Shown: positions 1-8,515, numbered from the stretch's first letter. The stretch is 64,000 bases of DNA from Profundicola sp048268105 (GCA_048268105.1 JBLWWH010000005.1:62001-126000), one strand, 5' to 3'. Notes: generated by a model not told the origin, from the sequence alone. Program-made: numbers and translations.

Positions 1-790
1 TCAATAAACCTCTGAAATTTTGATTTTCATATTTAGTTTTCGTTGCATGTTCTTCGACAATAGCAAAATGTCTCTCATCTTGATATGCCTGTAGAAACAA
101 GGAAAATTGGTTTTTCGCATCTAACTTATAACCCAAGCTTCCATCGAATGTATTATTCCAATATTGTCCATTACGATTGATATAATTCTTTGACTCAATC
201 TCGAAATCATTGTCTGAAGAATTTCTTGCATACGAAAGATTATAACTTATTTTATCATTTGAATTAGAAAACTTTCCAGCCAATCCCAATGTATTAAAAC
301 TAGCATATTTTGCTAAAATATCGACTCCTAAACCTTTTCTGAATTCTAAATTATTATTTAAATGCACACTTCCGCCAATCGCTCCAGAACCATAAATCAC
401 ACTTCCTCCACCTGGTTTAATAGCGATTTCATCATAGTTAATTCCTGTTCCTGAATTAAAATCAGATTGTCCTAAGAACCTTGAATTAATACTGATCCCA
501 TTCCACAAAACAGAGGTTTGCTGTGCTGTAGTCCCTCTAAAACTCGGTGACGAAACCATGCCTAAACCATTCTCCTTAAAATAAATAGGAGAGTTAAATT
601 TTAATAAATCTGTTAGGGTATTTGAATTTTTTGTTATTACAGAATCATTCAAAACTAGGACTTGCTGAGTTTTGGATTGATTTTTAAGACGTGGATCCGA
701 TACAATCACATCACTTAATTGAATTGTATCCATTTGTGCCTCAACGAGTGAAGTCAATAAAGCAAAAGCCAAGAAATAATATAATCTCAT
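1..790 (-). CDS. btuB: TonB-dependent receptor, probable vitamin B12 outer-membrane transporter (C-terminus beyond window)
   Basis: Partial gene: the N-terminal 263 codons are present and the rest lies beyond base 1. The protein opens with a signal peptide (MRLYYFLAFALLTSLVEAQ), followed by a TonB plug domain with the typical run FRGTTAQQTSVLWNGISIN and a later GSGAIGGSV segment that precedes the first barrel strands. The ATG at 788-790 is about 40 bases downstream of a cobalamin riboswitch on the same strand. That context, more than the protein alone, points to import of vitamin B12 or another corrinoid across the outer membrane, powered by TonB. The specificity call is inferred from the riboswitch; the receptor family is seen directly. 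Confidence 0.88.
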   Translation of the reverse strand, partial: MRLYYFLAFALLTSLVEAQMDTIQLSDVIVSDPRLKNQSKTQQVLVLNDSVITKNSNTLTDLLKFNSPIYFKENGLGMVSSPSFRGTTAQQTSVLWNGISINSRFLGQSDFNSGTGINYDEIAIKPGGGSVIYGSGAIGGSVHLNNNLEFRKGLGVDILAKYASFNTLGLAGKFSNSNDKISYNLSYARNSSDNDFEIESKNYINRNGQYWNNTFDGSLGYKLDAKNQFSLFLQAYQDERHFAIVEEHATKTKYENQNFRGLL

Positions 791-832
791 ATCAGTTTAC
801 CTTTTTTCCCGAAGGTTATTTATATTTAATTT

Positions 833-998
833 GGCAGGTCTCCTGGCTTGTTTCTGATAGATGGGCCTTCCCAAACTTTTGAGCTGTTCAGTGGCTTGAA
901 TAATCTATCTTCTTAAAACATACAGTTGCGGGTACAGCAGCGGAATTTAACCGCTTTCCCTTTTCATTCCGACTTTAAATCGGAACACCATTCGGCAG
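833..998 (-). promoter_or_regulatory. Cobalamin riboswitch
   Basis: Read on the minus strand, this region carries the conserved parts of a cobalamin (B12-box) riboswitch in order: GGTGTTCC near 985, AAAAGGGAA near 957, AATTCCGCTGCTGTACCCGC near 930, CAACTGTA just after it, and the 3' B12 box AGCCAGGAGACCTGCC at 833-848. It lies between a -7 promoter box at 999-1006 and the receptor start at 790. In this family, adenosyl- or hydroxocobalamin binding turns the downstream gene off, usually by hiding the translation start or by termination. The sequence identity is very clear; the exact 5' end is approximate. Confidence 0.95.
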
Positions 999-1006
999 CA
1001 AAATTA
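999..1006 (-). promoter_or_regulatory. Bacteroidota-type -7 box for the riboswitch-receptor transcript
   Basis: Minus-strand TAATTTTG matches the Bacteroidota -7 consensus TAnnTTTG. It ends immediately before the conserved riboswitch core, so transcription should start at about 992 and the aptamer would be at the very 5' end of the RNA. No clear -33 TTTG box is visible. Confidence 0.6.
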
Positions 1007-1219
1007 AAGATATTAATCTAATTTTTACTCATTAAAATATAAAAATTAGATCAAGGATGAGAAGCCTAAAGCTTTGAACAATTGAATGAGCAGATTATGG
1101 TTGAATTTTCTTTCGTTTCCTAGAACGCTAAAGGATTTATTTTATTAATTTTAAAATAAGTTGTTAAACTGCCGTATTATTCAAAATATTTAATTAATTT
1201 TCTTTCTTAATTCTCATAT

Positions 1220-2425
1220 ATGCACAGTATTTTATGTATTTCTAGTTATTATAAAGGTGTTGATTTCATGATAAAATCTAAAGAGCTCGGCAATCATGTC
1301 ATTCTCGTCACCTCTGAGTCTCTTCGCAACGAGGATTGGCCATGGGATAGCATAGATGAGGTATTTTATATGGAAGAGATTCAACCCTTTAAATGGAATT
1401 TAGATCATTTAATTTTGGGAGTGGCGAACTATATGCGTTCTAGAAAAATAGATGCTGTGGTGGCGCTAGATGATTTTGATGTTGAAAAAGCTGCAAAAGT
1501 GCGCGAAAACTTTAGGATTCCTGGAATGGGACAAACGCGTTATCGTTATTTTAGAGATAAATTGGCCATGCGCGAAAAGGCAAAAGAGGAAAAAATTACA
1601 ATCCCTAAATTTATTGGTGTTTTTAATGATGAAACTGTAAATCAATTTGCCGATGAGGTTGCTCCGCCTTGGGTTCTAAAACCTAGAACAGAAGCATCTG
1701 CCACGGGAATCATTAAAATTAATTCAAAAGAGGAATTATGGAAATATCTACACGAAACAGATAATGAGCGACATAAATATCTATTAGAGCAATTTCGTCC
1801 TGGCGATATTTACCACGTCGATTCTCTGGTGTTCAATGGAAAAGTCCTTTTCTCTTGCGCATCTAAATACGTGAATCCACCCATGGCTGTATCTCAAGAG
1901 GGTGGAGTTTTTATGACCGCTTCTATGAATCCCAAACTCGAAGAAAGCAAAAACTTAATTGACTTTAATAATAATTTATTAATCAAATTTGGCTTAAAAC
2001 ATGGCGCTACCCACTCTGAATTTATTAAAGATAAGGAAACTGGAGAATTGTTGTTTTTAGAAACGGCTTCTCGCGTTGGCGGTGCTTTTATCCCCAACAT
2101 GGTAGAACAAGCCACGGGGATTAATCTATGGCATGAGTGGGCAAAAATTGAACATTCATTGCTGAATAATGAGAAATACCAAGTTCCGAAAAAGGAAAAC
2201 AACTTTGGTGGACTATTGATTTCGTTATGTAAAGTTGAAAATCCAGATTTAAGCTTTATTCAAGAAAAGGAATTCGTACAACAACTAAAGAAACCCTATC
2301 ATGTGGGTATGCTCTTTAAATCCAAAAAACAAAATAAAATAGAGGAATTATTAAAAAAATACGCTGTGATGGTCACCAATGAAATGTTGCAAATCATTCC
2401 ACCTAAAGATTATCCTACGAGCTAA
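1220..2425 (+). CDS. ATP-grasp domain protein of unknown substrate
   Basis: A 401-residue ATP-grasp enzyme. The N-terminal 90 residues resemble the pre-ATP-grasp fold (MHSILCISSYYKG, then a conserved VVALDDFDVEKAA segment). The ATP-grasp core follows, with WVLKPRTEASATGI near residue 150 (nucleotide-binding lysine and glycine-rich loop) and the metal-binding stretch FLETASRVGGAFIPN near residue 280. This family ligates a carboxylate to an amine or thiol through an acyl phosphate. The biosynthetic partner cannot be told from the neighbours: the gene is monocistronic and ends 11 bases from the convergent porQ-like gene. It has no signal peptide and is probably cytoplasmic. Similar genes are often annotated as carbamoyl-phosphate-synthase-like, but a CPSase function is unlikely at this size. 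Confidence 0.8.
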   Translation: MHSILCISSYYKGVDFMIKSKELGNHVILVTSESLRNEDWPWDSIDEVFYMEEIQPFKWNLDHLILGVANYMRSRKIDAVVALDDFDVEKAAKVRENFRIPGMGQTRYRYFRDKLAMREKAKEEKITIPKFIGVFNDETVNQFADEVAPPWVLKPRTEASATGIIKINSKEELWKYLHETDNERHKYLLEQFRPGDIYHVDSLVFNGKVLFSCASKYVNPPMAVSQEGGVFMTASMNPKLEESKNLIDFNNNLLIKFGLKHGATHSEFIKDKETGELLFLETASRVGGAFIPNMVEQATGINLWHEWAKIEHSLLNNEKYQVPKKENNFGGLLISLCKVENPDLSFIQEKEFVQQLKKPYHVGMLFKSKKQNKIEELLKKYAVMVTNEMLQIIPPKDYPTS

Positions 2426-2436
2426 TTTTGTAAATT

Positions 2437-3444
2437 TTAATAATATCTCGGCTGTAGAAAATTTTCTAAATCGATGATTAGTCCAAAATGATCGGTATTA
2501 GAAGATGAATGATATTGTGCGTGTGCATATTCAAGTCTAAACGAGCTAATTCTAAGTCCAAAACCTGCAGTGAAACCAGAGAAATTCTTAGTAGCATCTG
2601 TACTCAACTCATTTCCTCTTTTAAAATTATATCCAAATCTAAGATTAAATCCGGCTTGAGGAAAAAATTCTGCTCCCAATGATAGGTGATCGATTGCTTT
2701 ACGCATTTTCGATACCTCTCTTCCATCCTCCTTATATTGTTCAGATATGTCAAATTTTTGAAGGTCATGCAATGTAGCGGTTAGCTCTAATGGGACATGC
2801 TCCAATTTATGCGAAATACCCAAATTAACTTGAATAGGTAGAGGCTCTTTTAAATTGTCATAAGGTTTAAACTGAGTTCCAATATTTCGTATAGAAAGTG
2901 CAACATTGGTATCATAATCGATATCATGAAAAACAATTCCCAGGTCCATCGCCGCTGCATAACTCGTATATGATTCTATCTGCGAATGTATATATTTAAG
3001 GTTGGCTCCTACTGTAAAAAAGTCATTTAAATTATGTGCATATCCTAAGATGATCGCTGCGTCTTTTGCATTAAAATCACCGGTAACATTACCAATCTCA
3101 TCAGCCGCAATGAACTCTCCATAATCTACATATTGACCATGAATTGAGAAAAAATTCTTCCTATTGTATTGATATACATATGAGGCCGTACCTGATTGTA
3201 TATCAGATAAATGATTAACGTAATTTATTGCTAATTTAGAATGTGTTTTTGGATTCATTAAGGCAGGGTTCCATAAACTCATATTAGGATCGGAGTCCCA
3301 CATAGATTGTGCATTTCCACCCAAAGCCGCCTGACGTGGAGAGGTGGTGATATTCAAGAATTCGTACACACGTGTACCATCTTGCGCTACAAGTTGTAGC
3401 AACATGCCGAATGTAAAACAGAAAGCAATACTGAATCTAAACAT
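2437..3444 (-). CDS. porQ: Type IX secretion system protein PorQ-like outer-membrane protein
   Basis: A 335-residue protein with a signal peptide ending at about VAQ (residue 20), then the family hallmark: YEFLNITTSPRQAALGGNA and a SLWNPALMNP motif near residue 55. The rest is alternating beta-strand sequence typical of a 14-strand FadL/PorV-like barrel. PorQ is one of the outer-membrane proteins required for type IX secretion or for handling its cargo in Bacteroidota. It lies 49 bases downstream of the agmatinase gene on the same strand and may be co-transcribed. PorV-family paralogues share this fold; length and N-terminal motif favour PorQ. Confidence 0.78.
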   Translation of the reverse strand: MFRFSIAFCFTFGMLLQLVAQDGTRVYEFLNITTSPRQAALGGNAQSMWDSDPNMSLWNPALMNPKTHSKLAINYVNHLSDIQSGTASYVYQYNRKNFFSIHGQYVDYGEFIAADEIGNVTGDFNAKDAAIILGYAHNLNDFFTVGANLKYIHSQIESYTSYAAAMDLGIVFHDIDYDTNVALSIRNIGTQFKPYDNLKEPLPIQVNLGISHKLEHVPLELTATLHDLQKFDISEQYKEDGREVSKMRKAIDHLSLGAEFFPQAGFNLRFGYNFKRGNELSTDATKNFSGFTAGFGLRISSFRLEYAHAQYHSSSNTDHFGLIIDLENFLQPRYY

Positions 3445-3493
3445 CAGTTATTAAAACTAATTAAGATGACTTTTCGTATAATAGGATAAGGAT

Positions 3494-4348
3494 TTATTTT
3501 GTGTATAAGTAAGCTAACATTTTATAATATAATTTGGCTGCTAAGAAATCAGAAGATTTTTCGTGTTCGTTTGGCATTAATTCAACAATGTCAAAACCTA
3601 CCACGTTTTTAGTTTGAATAACCTTTTTCAATAATTTTAACGTAGGATACCACTCCAAACCACCAGGCTCAGGTGTTCCTGTTGATGGACAAATAGAAGG
3701 ATCGAATGCATCTAAATCAATGGTAATGTAAATCGGATTATCGCCTAATCTATCATAAACATCCTCTATCCAATTCTTGTTTTCAGCAATATCATGAGCG
3801 AAAAACACATTTTCCTCTTTCAAGTATTGTACTTCTTCCGTATCCATACTTCTGATTCCAACTTGCACTAAATGATGTTTTTCATTTGCTTCAAATACTG
3901 CACAAGCATGATTACATTTGCTCCCATGAAATTCAGGACGAAGATCTGTATGCGCATCCAACTGTAAGACTGTCAAATCTTTATATTTATCGCCAAAAGC
4001 TCTAATACTACCAATCGAAATAGAATGTTCACCCCCAAAGAGCGTCACCAGCTTTTCATCTTTTAAATACTTAGCAACTCGTTGATGCACTGCATCTGTC
4101 ATTGCTTCTGGTGAAGAATCTTCAGTAACAGGTTCATCTAAAAAGATTCCCATTTTATAAGGTTCTGATTTAGTTTCAATATCATAAATCTCCATGTTAT
4201 CGGCAGCATCCAAAAAGGCTTCTGGCCCTTTATCAGCACCTTTCAACCAAGTAGATGTCCCGTCGTAGGGAACAGGAATTAATACAACTTTTGCATTGTC
4301 ATATTGACCATATTCTTCTTCAACACTTGCAAATATTCTCATGTACAT
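3494..4348 (-). CDS. speB: Agmatinase / ureohydrolase family enzyme
   Basis: A 284-residue ureohydrolase that hydrolyses agmatine to putrescine and urea in polyamine synthesis, by family assignment. The binuclear manganese ligands are all present: GGEHS (residues 105-109), DAHTD (131-135) and DLDAFDP (211-217). The PSTGTPEPGG loop near residue 221 is characteristic of the agmatinase branch rather than true arginases. The start could also be the second methionine (4342, MRIFASVEEE); the first is only two codons earlier. No speA is visible in the window, so the source of agmatine is not shown. Formiminoglutamase or guanidinobutyrase activity cannot be excluded from sequence alone. Confidence 0.87.
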   Translation of the reverse strand: MYMRIFASVEEEYGQYDNAKVVLIPVPYDGTSTWLKGADKGPEAFLDAADNMEIYDIETKSEPYKMGIFLDEPVTEDSSPEAMTDAVHQRVAKYLKDEKLVTLFGGEHSISIGSIRAFGDKYKDLTVLQLDAHTDLRPEFHGSKCNHACAVFEANEKHHLVQVGIRSMDTEEVQYLKEENVFFAHDIAENKNWIEDVYDRLGDNPIYITIDLDAFDPSICPSTGTPEPGGLEWYPTLKLLKKVIQTKNVVGFDIVELMPNEHEKSSDFLAAKLYYKMLAYLYTK

Positions 4349-4403
4349 TTATTTAATACGCGAAATTAATGGAAATTATTTGAGTTTCGACCAAAAAATT
4401 GAC

Positions 4404-4411
4404 TATTTTTG
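4404..4411 (+). promoter_or_regulatory. -7 box giving a nearly leaderless transcript
   Basis: TATTTTTG matches TAnnTTTG, with a TTTG at 4379-4382 in the -33 position (spacing 21). The expected start of transcription, 5-7 bases downstream, falls on or next to the ATG at 4418, so the mRNA should have almost no 5' leader. Confidence 0.65.
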
Positions 4412-4417
4412 TAGGGT

Positions 4418-5050
4418 ATGTTTATGCGTAATCAATACATATTACTTGTTCTAATCATGTTCTTGTGCTCTACAGGGGCCTATGGACAGGTGCATATAGG
4501 TGATGGTCTGAGTATTGGAGAAGGCACCAGCATTACAATTAAAAATCAAGCGGTAATCATCGCAACAGATGAAATCAAAGGAAAAGGAAATATTTCTATT
4601 CAGAATGATGATGTGCAGACGATCACTGTACTTAAGAATTTTAAATCTAATTCAGCCATTAAAGTTGAATCTAACGATTTAAAAATCGATGGAATGTACG
4701 CAGAACAATTTGCAATAAATTCTCTTCCACCCTTAAGTGAGGAGATTATAGCCTCCAAAAAAGAGAATGAAATTAAAAATGATTTACCCATTAGGTATAT
4801 TAACACTGAAGGTTTAACCTTTGGTGAGAACAATGATGAACAAAACAAAACAGTTGTATCATCATCACCTAAAGATGTTTCGGGTGGAATCATGATCAGT
4901 GAAGTATTGCGTATGCAATTCACTGATTATCAAACTGACTATATTATACCAATTTATAGTGTTTTACTTAACGTAGAGCGTTTTTCGGACAACGCTGAAC
5001 TTTATGAGTTTGAATGTCTGACGGCAATCCTGAGACCACCCATCGCCTAG
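4418..5050 (+). CDS. Secreted protein of unknown function
   Basis: I do not recognise this 210-residue protein. It has a clear signal peptide (hydrophobic run ILLVLIMFLCSTGAYG, cleavage near GQ at residue 24). Next comes HIGDGLSIGEGTSITIKNQ and a stretch rich in short alternating strands, reminiscent of the beta-helical or head-domain repeats found at the start of many Bacteroidota surface proteins. No type IX sorting tail or lipobox is visible. The gene is monocistronic, divergent from agmatinase, and followed by a hairpin terminator at 5084. A second in-frame ATG at 4424 (MRNQYILL) is an equally good start. The product is likely periplasmic or outer-membrane associated. Confidence 0.72.
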   Translation: MFMRNQYILLVLIMFLCSTGAYGQVHIGDGLSIGEGTSITIKNQAVIIATDEIKGKGNISIQNDDVQTITVLKNFKSNSAIKVESNDLKIDGMYAEQFAINSLPPLSEEIIASKKENEIKNDLPIRYINTEGLTFGENNDEQNKTVVSSSPKDVSGGIMISEVLRMQFTDYQTDYIIPIYSVLLNVERFSDNAELYEFECLTAILRPPIA

Positions 5051-5083
5051 GACACTAAACTTTTTTTTTAATATTTTTATGCT

Positions 5084-5113
5084 ATCCGGAGTTTACACTC
5101 GGATTTTTTTTTG
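5084..5113 (+). terminator. Rho-independent terminator after the secreted-protein gene
   Basis: Hairpin ATCCGGAG-loop-CTCGGAT (one bulge) followed by nine T residues on the plus strand, 34 bases after the stop codon. Confidence 0.7.
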
Positions 5114-5199
5114 CCTTAAAATGAATATTATATAAGGTTCTCTTTTAGTAAACATTACTCATAAGAAGATATTAAACCTATTTCAAAATTCTTAAAGCA

Positions 5200-5237
5200 A
5201 AAAAAATCTACCTGAAATGAATCAAGTAGATTTTTAA
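5200..5237 (-). terminator. Terminator after gcvT
   Basis: Inverted repeat AAATCTAC (5204-5211) and GTAGATTT (5226-5233), flanked by A and T runs. Read on the minus strand it is followed by a T-rich tract, 17 bases past the gcvT stop codon. It could also work on the plus strand. Confidence 0.7.
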
Positions 5238-5253
5238 AATATTATCTATTTAG

Positions 5254-6330
5254 TTAAACGAAAGGTGTCTTAACCACTTCAGCCTTAACGGTTTTCTTTC
5301 TAATTTTAATGAATATTTCAGATCCCACTTTAGCGTAATTGGTAGTAACATATCCCATTCCGATTCCTTCTTTTAAAATTGGAGATTGAGTACCTGAGGT
5401 AACTTTACCAATTTCATTTCCATCCGCATCCACAATAGGATAATCCTGACGTGGAATTCCTTTATCAATCATTTTGAAAGCTATTAACTTGCGTTTTAAA
5501 CCTTCTTCTTTTTGTTTTCTTAAAGCATCTGCTCCAATAAACTCAGTGTCTAATTTGGTTACCCAACCAAGACCAGCTTCTAATGGCGTAGTTTCTTCGT
5601 TAATGTCATTACCGTATAAACAATAGCCTTTTTCTAATCTCAAGGTATCACGCGAAGCCAAACCACATGGCTCTATTCCGTAGTCCTTGCCGGCTTCAAA
5701 AACTGCATTCCAAATTTTCTCTGAATCTTTGGCATCGAAATAAAGTTCAAAACCTCCCGAACCGGTATAACCAGTAGCAGAGATAATAACATCCTGAACT
5801 CCAGCAAATTCGCCTATAACAATATTATAGAATTTAATATCTGCTAATTTAACATCAGTCAAACTTTGCATGGCTTCAAGCGCCTTGGGACCTTGAATTG
5901 CCAATACAGCTGTGTCATCACTTTGATCCTCAATTTTAGCTCCTACTGTGTTTTGCTTATTTACCCAAGCCCAATCTTTATCCAAACATCCAGCGTTAAC
6001 AACCGCCAGATAATCTTGATCTGCGATTTGGTAAAGAATAAGGTCGTCAATAATTCCCCCCTCTTCATTCAAAAAGCAGGTATACTGAGCTTTGTTAGGC
6101 TTTAATTTAGATACATCATTGCTACACAGCATCTGAAGCAATTCTTCAGCTTTTTCTCCTGTAAACCTAAATTGCCCCATGTGACTTACGTCGAATATGC
6201 CAACACCTTCGCGAACCGCCATGTGTTCATGATTAACGCCAGCATATTGAATGGGCATCTCAAAACCAGCGTAAGGAAGCATTTTAGCACCTAAGTCTTT
6301 ATGCGTTTGATTTAATGCAGTTAATTTCAT
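5254..6330 (-). CDS. gcvT: Aminomethyltransferase, glycine cleavage system T protein
   Basis: A 358-residue T protein. It transfers the methylene group from aminomethyl-lipoyl-H protein to tetrahydrofolate and releases ammonia. Visible family features are the N-terminal MLPYAGFEMPIQY, GIFDVSHMGQ near residue 45, the folate-site aspartate segment around NDVSKLKPNKAQYT, and ATGYTGSGGFELYF near residue 185. Length is normal for the family. It is the last gene of an idi-queD-gcvT run, 16 bases after queD, and is followed by a hairpin terminator. The P protein gene lies 20 kb away; no gcvH is seen in the window. Confidence 0.95.
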   Translation of the reverse strand: MKLTALNQTHKDLGAKMLPYAGFEMPIQYAGVNHEHMAVREGVGIFDVSHMGQFRFTGEKAEELLQMLCSNDVSKLKPNKAQYTCFLNEEGGIIDDLILYQIADQDYLAVVNAGCLDKDWAWVNKQNTVGAKIEDQSDDTAVLAIQGPKALEAMQSLTDVKLADIKFYNIVIGEFAGVQDVIISATGYTGSGGFELYFDAKDSEKIWNAVFEAGKDYGIEPCGLASRDTLRLEKGYCLYGNDINEETTPLEAGLGWVTKLDTEFIGADALRKQKEEGLKRKLIAFKMIDKGIPRQDYPIVDADGNEIGKVTSGTQSPILKEGIGMGYVTTNYAKVGSEIFIKIRKKTVKAEVVKTPFV

Positions 6331-6346
6331 TATTTAATTGTTTAAT

Positions 6347-6754
6347 TTATCCACGATAGGTTACAAAGTTTCGTGGTGTTTCATATAAAGTTACTTCTAA
6401 TTGCTTATCGCCGCTTAGATGTTTTCGGATTCGATTCCAAATAAGCACAACGATATTCTCAGCCGTAGGGTTTAAGTTTTTAAACTCAGGAATATCTAAA
6501 TTCAAATTTTTATGATCTAAATAATCTTCAACTTCATCTTTAATGATCTGCTTTAAATCATCTAGATTAATAACAAATCCCGTAGCTGGATCTATTTCTC
6601 CGGTTACGCTTACCGTTAATTCATAATTATGCCCATGAAAGTTAGGCAGCGCACATTTACCAAAAACTTCTCTATTTTTCTCCTCATCCCAATCTTTTCT
6701 ATGCAAGCGATGAGCTGCATTAAAATGAGATTTTCTATGAACAGTTACCGTCAT
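6347..6754 (-). CDS. queD: 6-carboxytetrahydropterin synthase (QueD / PTPS family)
   Basis: A 135-residue member of the 6-pyruvoyl-tetrahydropterin synthase fold. The zinc ligands are visible as His15 (FNAAHRL) and His40/His42 (FHGHNY). The catalytic cysteine is Cys34 in KCALPNFHGH. In bacteria this enzyme normally converts dihydroneopterin triphosphate to 6-carboxytetrahydropterin in queuosine (7-deazaguanine) synthesis. The gene overlaps the 3' end of idi by four bases (translational coupling) and sits just ahead of gcvT. True PTPS activity is possible, as the sequence does not firmly separate the two. Confidence 0.85.
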   Translation of the reverse strand: MTVTVHRKSHFNAAHRLHRKDWDEEKNREVFGKCALPNFHGHNYELTVSVTGEIDPATGFVINLDDLKQIIKDEVEDYLDHKNLNLDIPEFKNLNPTAENIVVLIWNRIRKHLSGDKQLEVTLYETPRNFVTYRG

Positions 6755-7269
6755 GATAAATGAGCTAAATATTCTTTAAGTATAATTCGAAACCAAGGTG
6801 TGTATTGCTCTGGATTATTTTGAACATCACGTTGAAGTTCATCAAAGTCAATCCACTTATATGCAGCTACTTCTTCGGGATTAATAACTGGCTCTTCATT
6901 ATAAACACCCTTAAAGACATAGTCTAGCTCATGCTCCGTAAGGCCTTGTCCTACATCAGCTTTATAAATAAAATTAAATTGATATTCAATAGGACAAGTG
7001 AACCCCATTTCCTCTTGTAATCTACGCATCGCTCCTTCTTCATAAGTTTCACCATCGCGCGGATGACTACAACAGGTATTGGTCCATTTTCCAGGCGTAT
7101 GATATTTTTCAAAAGCTCTTTGTTGTATCAGTAGCTCATTTTTATCATTAAAAATAAACACAGAAAAAGCTCGATGCAACACTCCTGCCACATGAGCTTC
7201 CTGTTTTTCCATAAGGCCAATCGGCTCATCTTGTTCTGTGATTAGAACAACATTTTCATTCTCTACCAT
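6751..7269 (-). CDS. idi: Isopentenyl-diphosphate delta-isomerase, type I
   Basis: A 172-residue Nudix-fold enzyme that interconverts isopentenyl and dimethylallyl diphosphate for isoprenoid synthesis. The type I signature is present: WTNTCCSHPRDGE around residues 62-74 holds the catalytic cysteine and a metal-binding histidine, and RRLQEEMGF follows near 82-90. LTEHELDYVF further on supplies the second active-site acidic and histidine residues. It is the first gene of the idi-queD-gcvT run. The start matches the usual N-terminus (ENVVLITEQDEPIG). Confidence 0.93.
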   Translation of the reverse strand: MVENENVVLITEQDEPIGLMEKQEAHVAGVLHRAFSVFIFNDKNELLIQQRAFEKYHTPGKWTNTCCSHPRDGETYEEGAMRRLQEEMGFTCPIEYQFNFIYKADVGQGLTEHELDYVFKGVYNEEPVINPEEVAAYKWIDFDELQRDVQNNPEQYTPWFRIILKEYLAHLS

Positions 7270-7319
7270 AGTGTTTCAAAATTACGATTATTATCCACAA
7301 TTATAAAATCAAAAGTAAT

Positions 7320-8057
7320 TTAGTAAAGAAGTTTTATCTCCTTATGTCTAAAAGTCTTTTTACCTCTATCTTCCAAGTCTACTATCAGATTACCTTCCCT
7401 GTTTACAAATTGAATAATTCCATTCATTTTTTGATTATTAATATCAAATACAGCAACCTTTCCTCTTTTGTATAATTGTTTATGGTAAGTATTATATATT
7501 AAATCAAATTGCTTTGTCTCCATTTTATAAAAGTTTTTATAAAAATGATGCATTAAATCTCTAATAAACGACTGAACATTAAAAGTAAATGATTTATTTT
7601 CAAGCTTGAGCGAACTTACGTGATCTAATTCGCCAAAATTTTCTTGGTTGATATTAATCCCCAAACCTATAACACAAAATTTGGTTTTATCACCGATTAA
7701 TTTTGTTTCAATTAAAATACCTGCAATTTTTTTATTGTTTATAATGATATCATTCGGCCATTTCACTTTTGCATTTATATGCCATTTTGACAAAAACTGG
7801 GTGATTTCTGTCGATATCCACATGTTAAACATTGCTAATTCTCCTTGAACATCAAATGGGTATCTCAGTAAAAAACTAAAGGTAGCGTTTTTATAATCTT
7901 CTGATAGCCAAACGTTACTTGCATACCCCTTACCAGAAGTTTGTTTATCAGCACTTACTACAGTCCAAGATGGCACATCTTTTTCAATCAGTTGGTATAG
8001 CTTTTGATTAGTTGATCCTAAGGATTCAAAATGTAGGAAATTGAGTTTTTTTAACAT
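7320..8057 (-). CDS. birA: Biotin--[acetyl-CoA-carboxylase] ligase (no DNA-binding domain)
   Basis: About 245 residues. The enzyme activates biotin as biotinyl-AMP and attaches it to carrier proteins. Seen: FESLGSTNQ at the N-terminus, SGKGYASNVW (a variant of the biotin-binding GRGRxGRxW loop), and VKWPNDIIINNKKIAGILIE, which holds the catalytic lysine. The small C-terminal domain follows. There is no helix-turn-helix, so this is the monofunctional class with no repressor role. The frame stays open up to 8162, but I chose the ATG at 8055-8057 (MLKKLNFLHFES). The longer form has an atypical N-terminus and would run over the rsfS start and promoter on the other strand. Confidence 0.9.
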   Translation of the reverse strand: MLKKLNFLHFESLGSTNQKLYQLIEKDVPSWTVVSADKQTSGKGYASNVWLSEDYKNATFSFLLRYPFDVQGELAMFNMWISTEITQFLSKWHINAKVKWPNDIIINNKKIAGILIETKLIGDKTKFCVIGLGININQENFGELDHVSSLKLENKSFTFNVQSFIRDLMHHFYKNFYKMETKQFDLIYNTYHKQLYKRGKVAVFDINNQKMNGIIQFVNREGNLIVDLEDRGKKTFRHKEIKLLY

Positions 8058-8107
8058 ATTTAATATGATTGCACCAAAATGGCAATTAGGATTAAGCTTA
8101 AAATTAC

Positions 8108-8115
8108 TATTTTTG
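8108..8115 (+). promoter_or_regulatory. -7 box of the rsfS-ftsH transcript
   Basis: TATTTTTG, a match to TAnnTTTG, 25 bases ahead of the rsfS ATG, in the 83-base gap between the divergent birA and rsfS. No convincing -33 box. Confidence 0.5.
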
Positions 8116-8140
8116 CAAGTCCAAAAGTAAATAATATTGA

Positions 8141-8497
8141 ATGATTGAAAAATCCAACTCAAATAAATTAGTAGAAATAATAGTTAATAGTATCGATGAT
8201 ATGAAAGCTGAGAACATTACTATTCTCGATTTAAGGGAGATAGACAATGCTGTCAGTGAATTTTTTATTATCTGTAGTGGTAATTCGACGACGCAAGTCT
8301 CCGCTATTGCCTCAAACGTAGAGAAAAAAGTTAGAAATGAAATAAAGGAAAGACCTTTGCACACCGAAGGTAATCAAAACGCCCAATGGGTTTTGATGGA
8401 TTACGGAAACGTTGTAGTGCATGTTTTTCTGAAGGGTATCCGCGAGTTCTATGATTTAGAAAGCATGTGGGGAGATGCCAAATTAATTTCTGCTTAA
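8141..8497 (+). CDS. rsfS: Ribosomal silencing factor RsfS
   Basis: A 118-residue RsfS/DUF143 protein. It binds uL14 on the large ribosomal subunit and blocks subunit joining when nutrients are short. Seen: ITILDLREIDNAVSEFFIIC near residues 27-46, the NSTTQVSAIA segment, and WVLMDYGNVVVHVFLKGIRE near the C-terminus, which is the most conserved block of the family, followed by YDLESMWGDA. It is the first gene of an rsfS-ftsH pair (18-base gap) and diverges from birA. That order is common in Flavobacteriia. Confidence 0.94.
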   Translation: MIEKSNSNKLVEIIVNSIDDMKAENITILDLREIDNAVSEFFIICSGNSTTQVSAIASNVEKKVRNEIKERPLHTEGNQNAQWVLMDYGNVVVHVFLKGIREFYDLESMWGDAKLISA

Positions 8498-8515
8498 CCT
8501 TATAAAAATCACAAA

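Noticed and set aside
8058..8162. Open extension of birA upstream to 8162
   Set aside because: The added residues have no family counterpart and overlap the rsfS start codon and its promoter on the other strand; the ATG at 8055-8057 gives the normal N-terminus.
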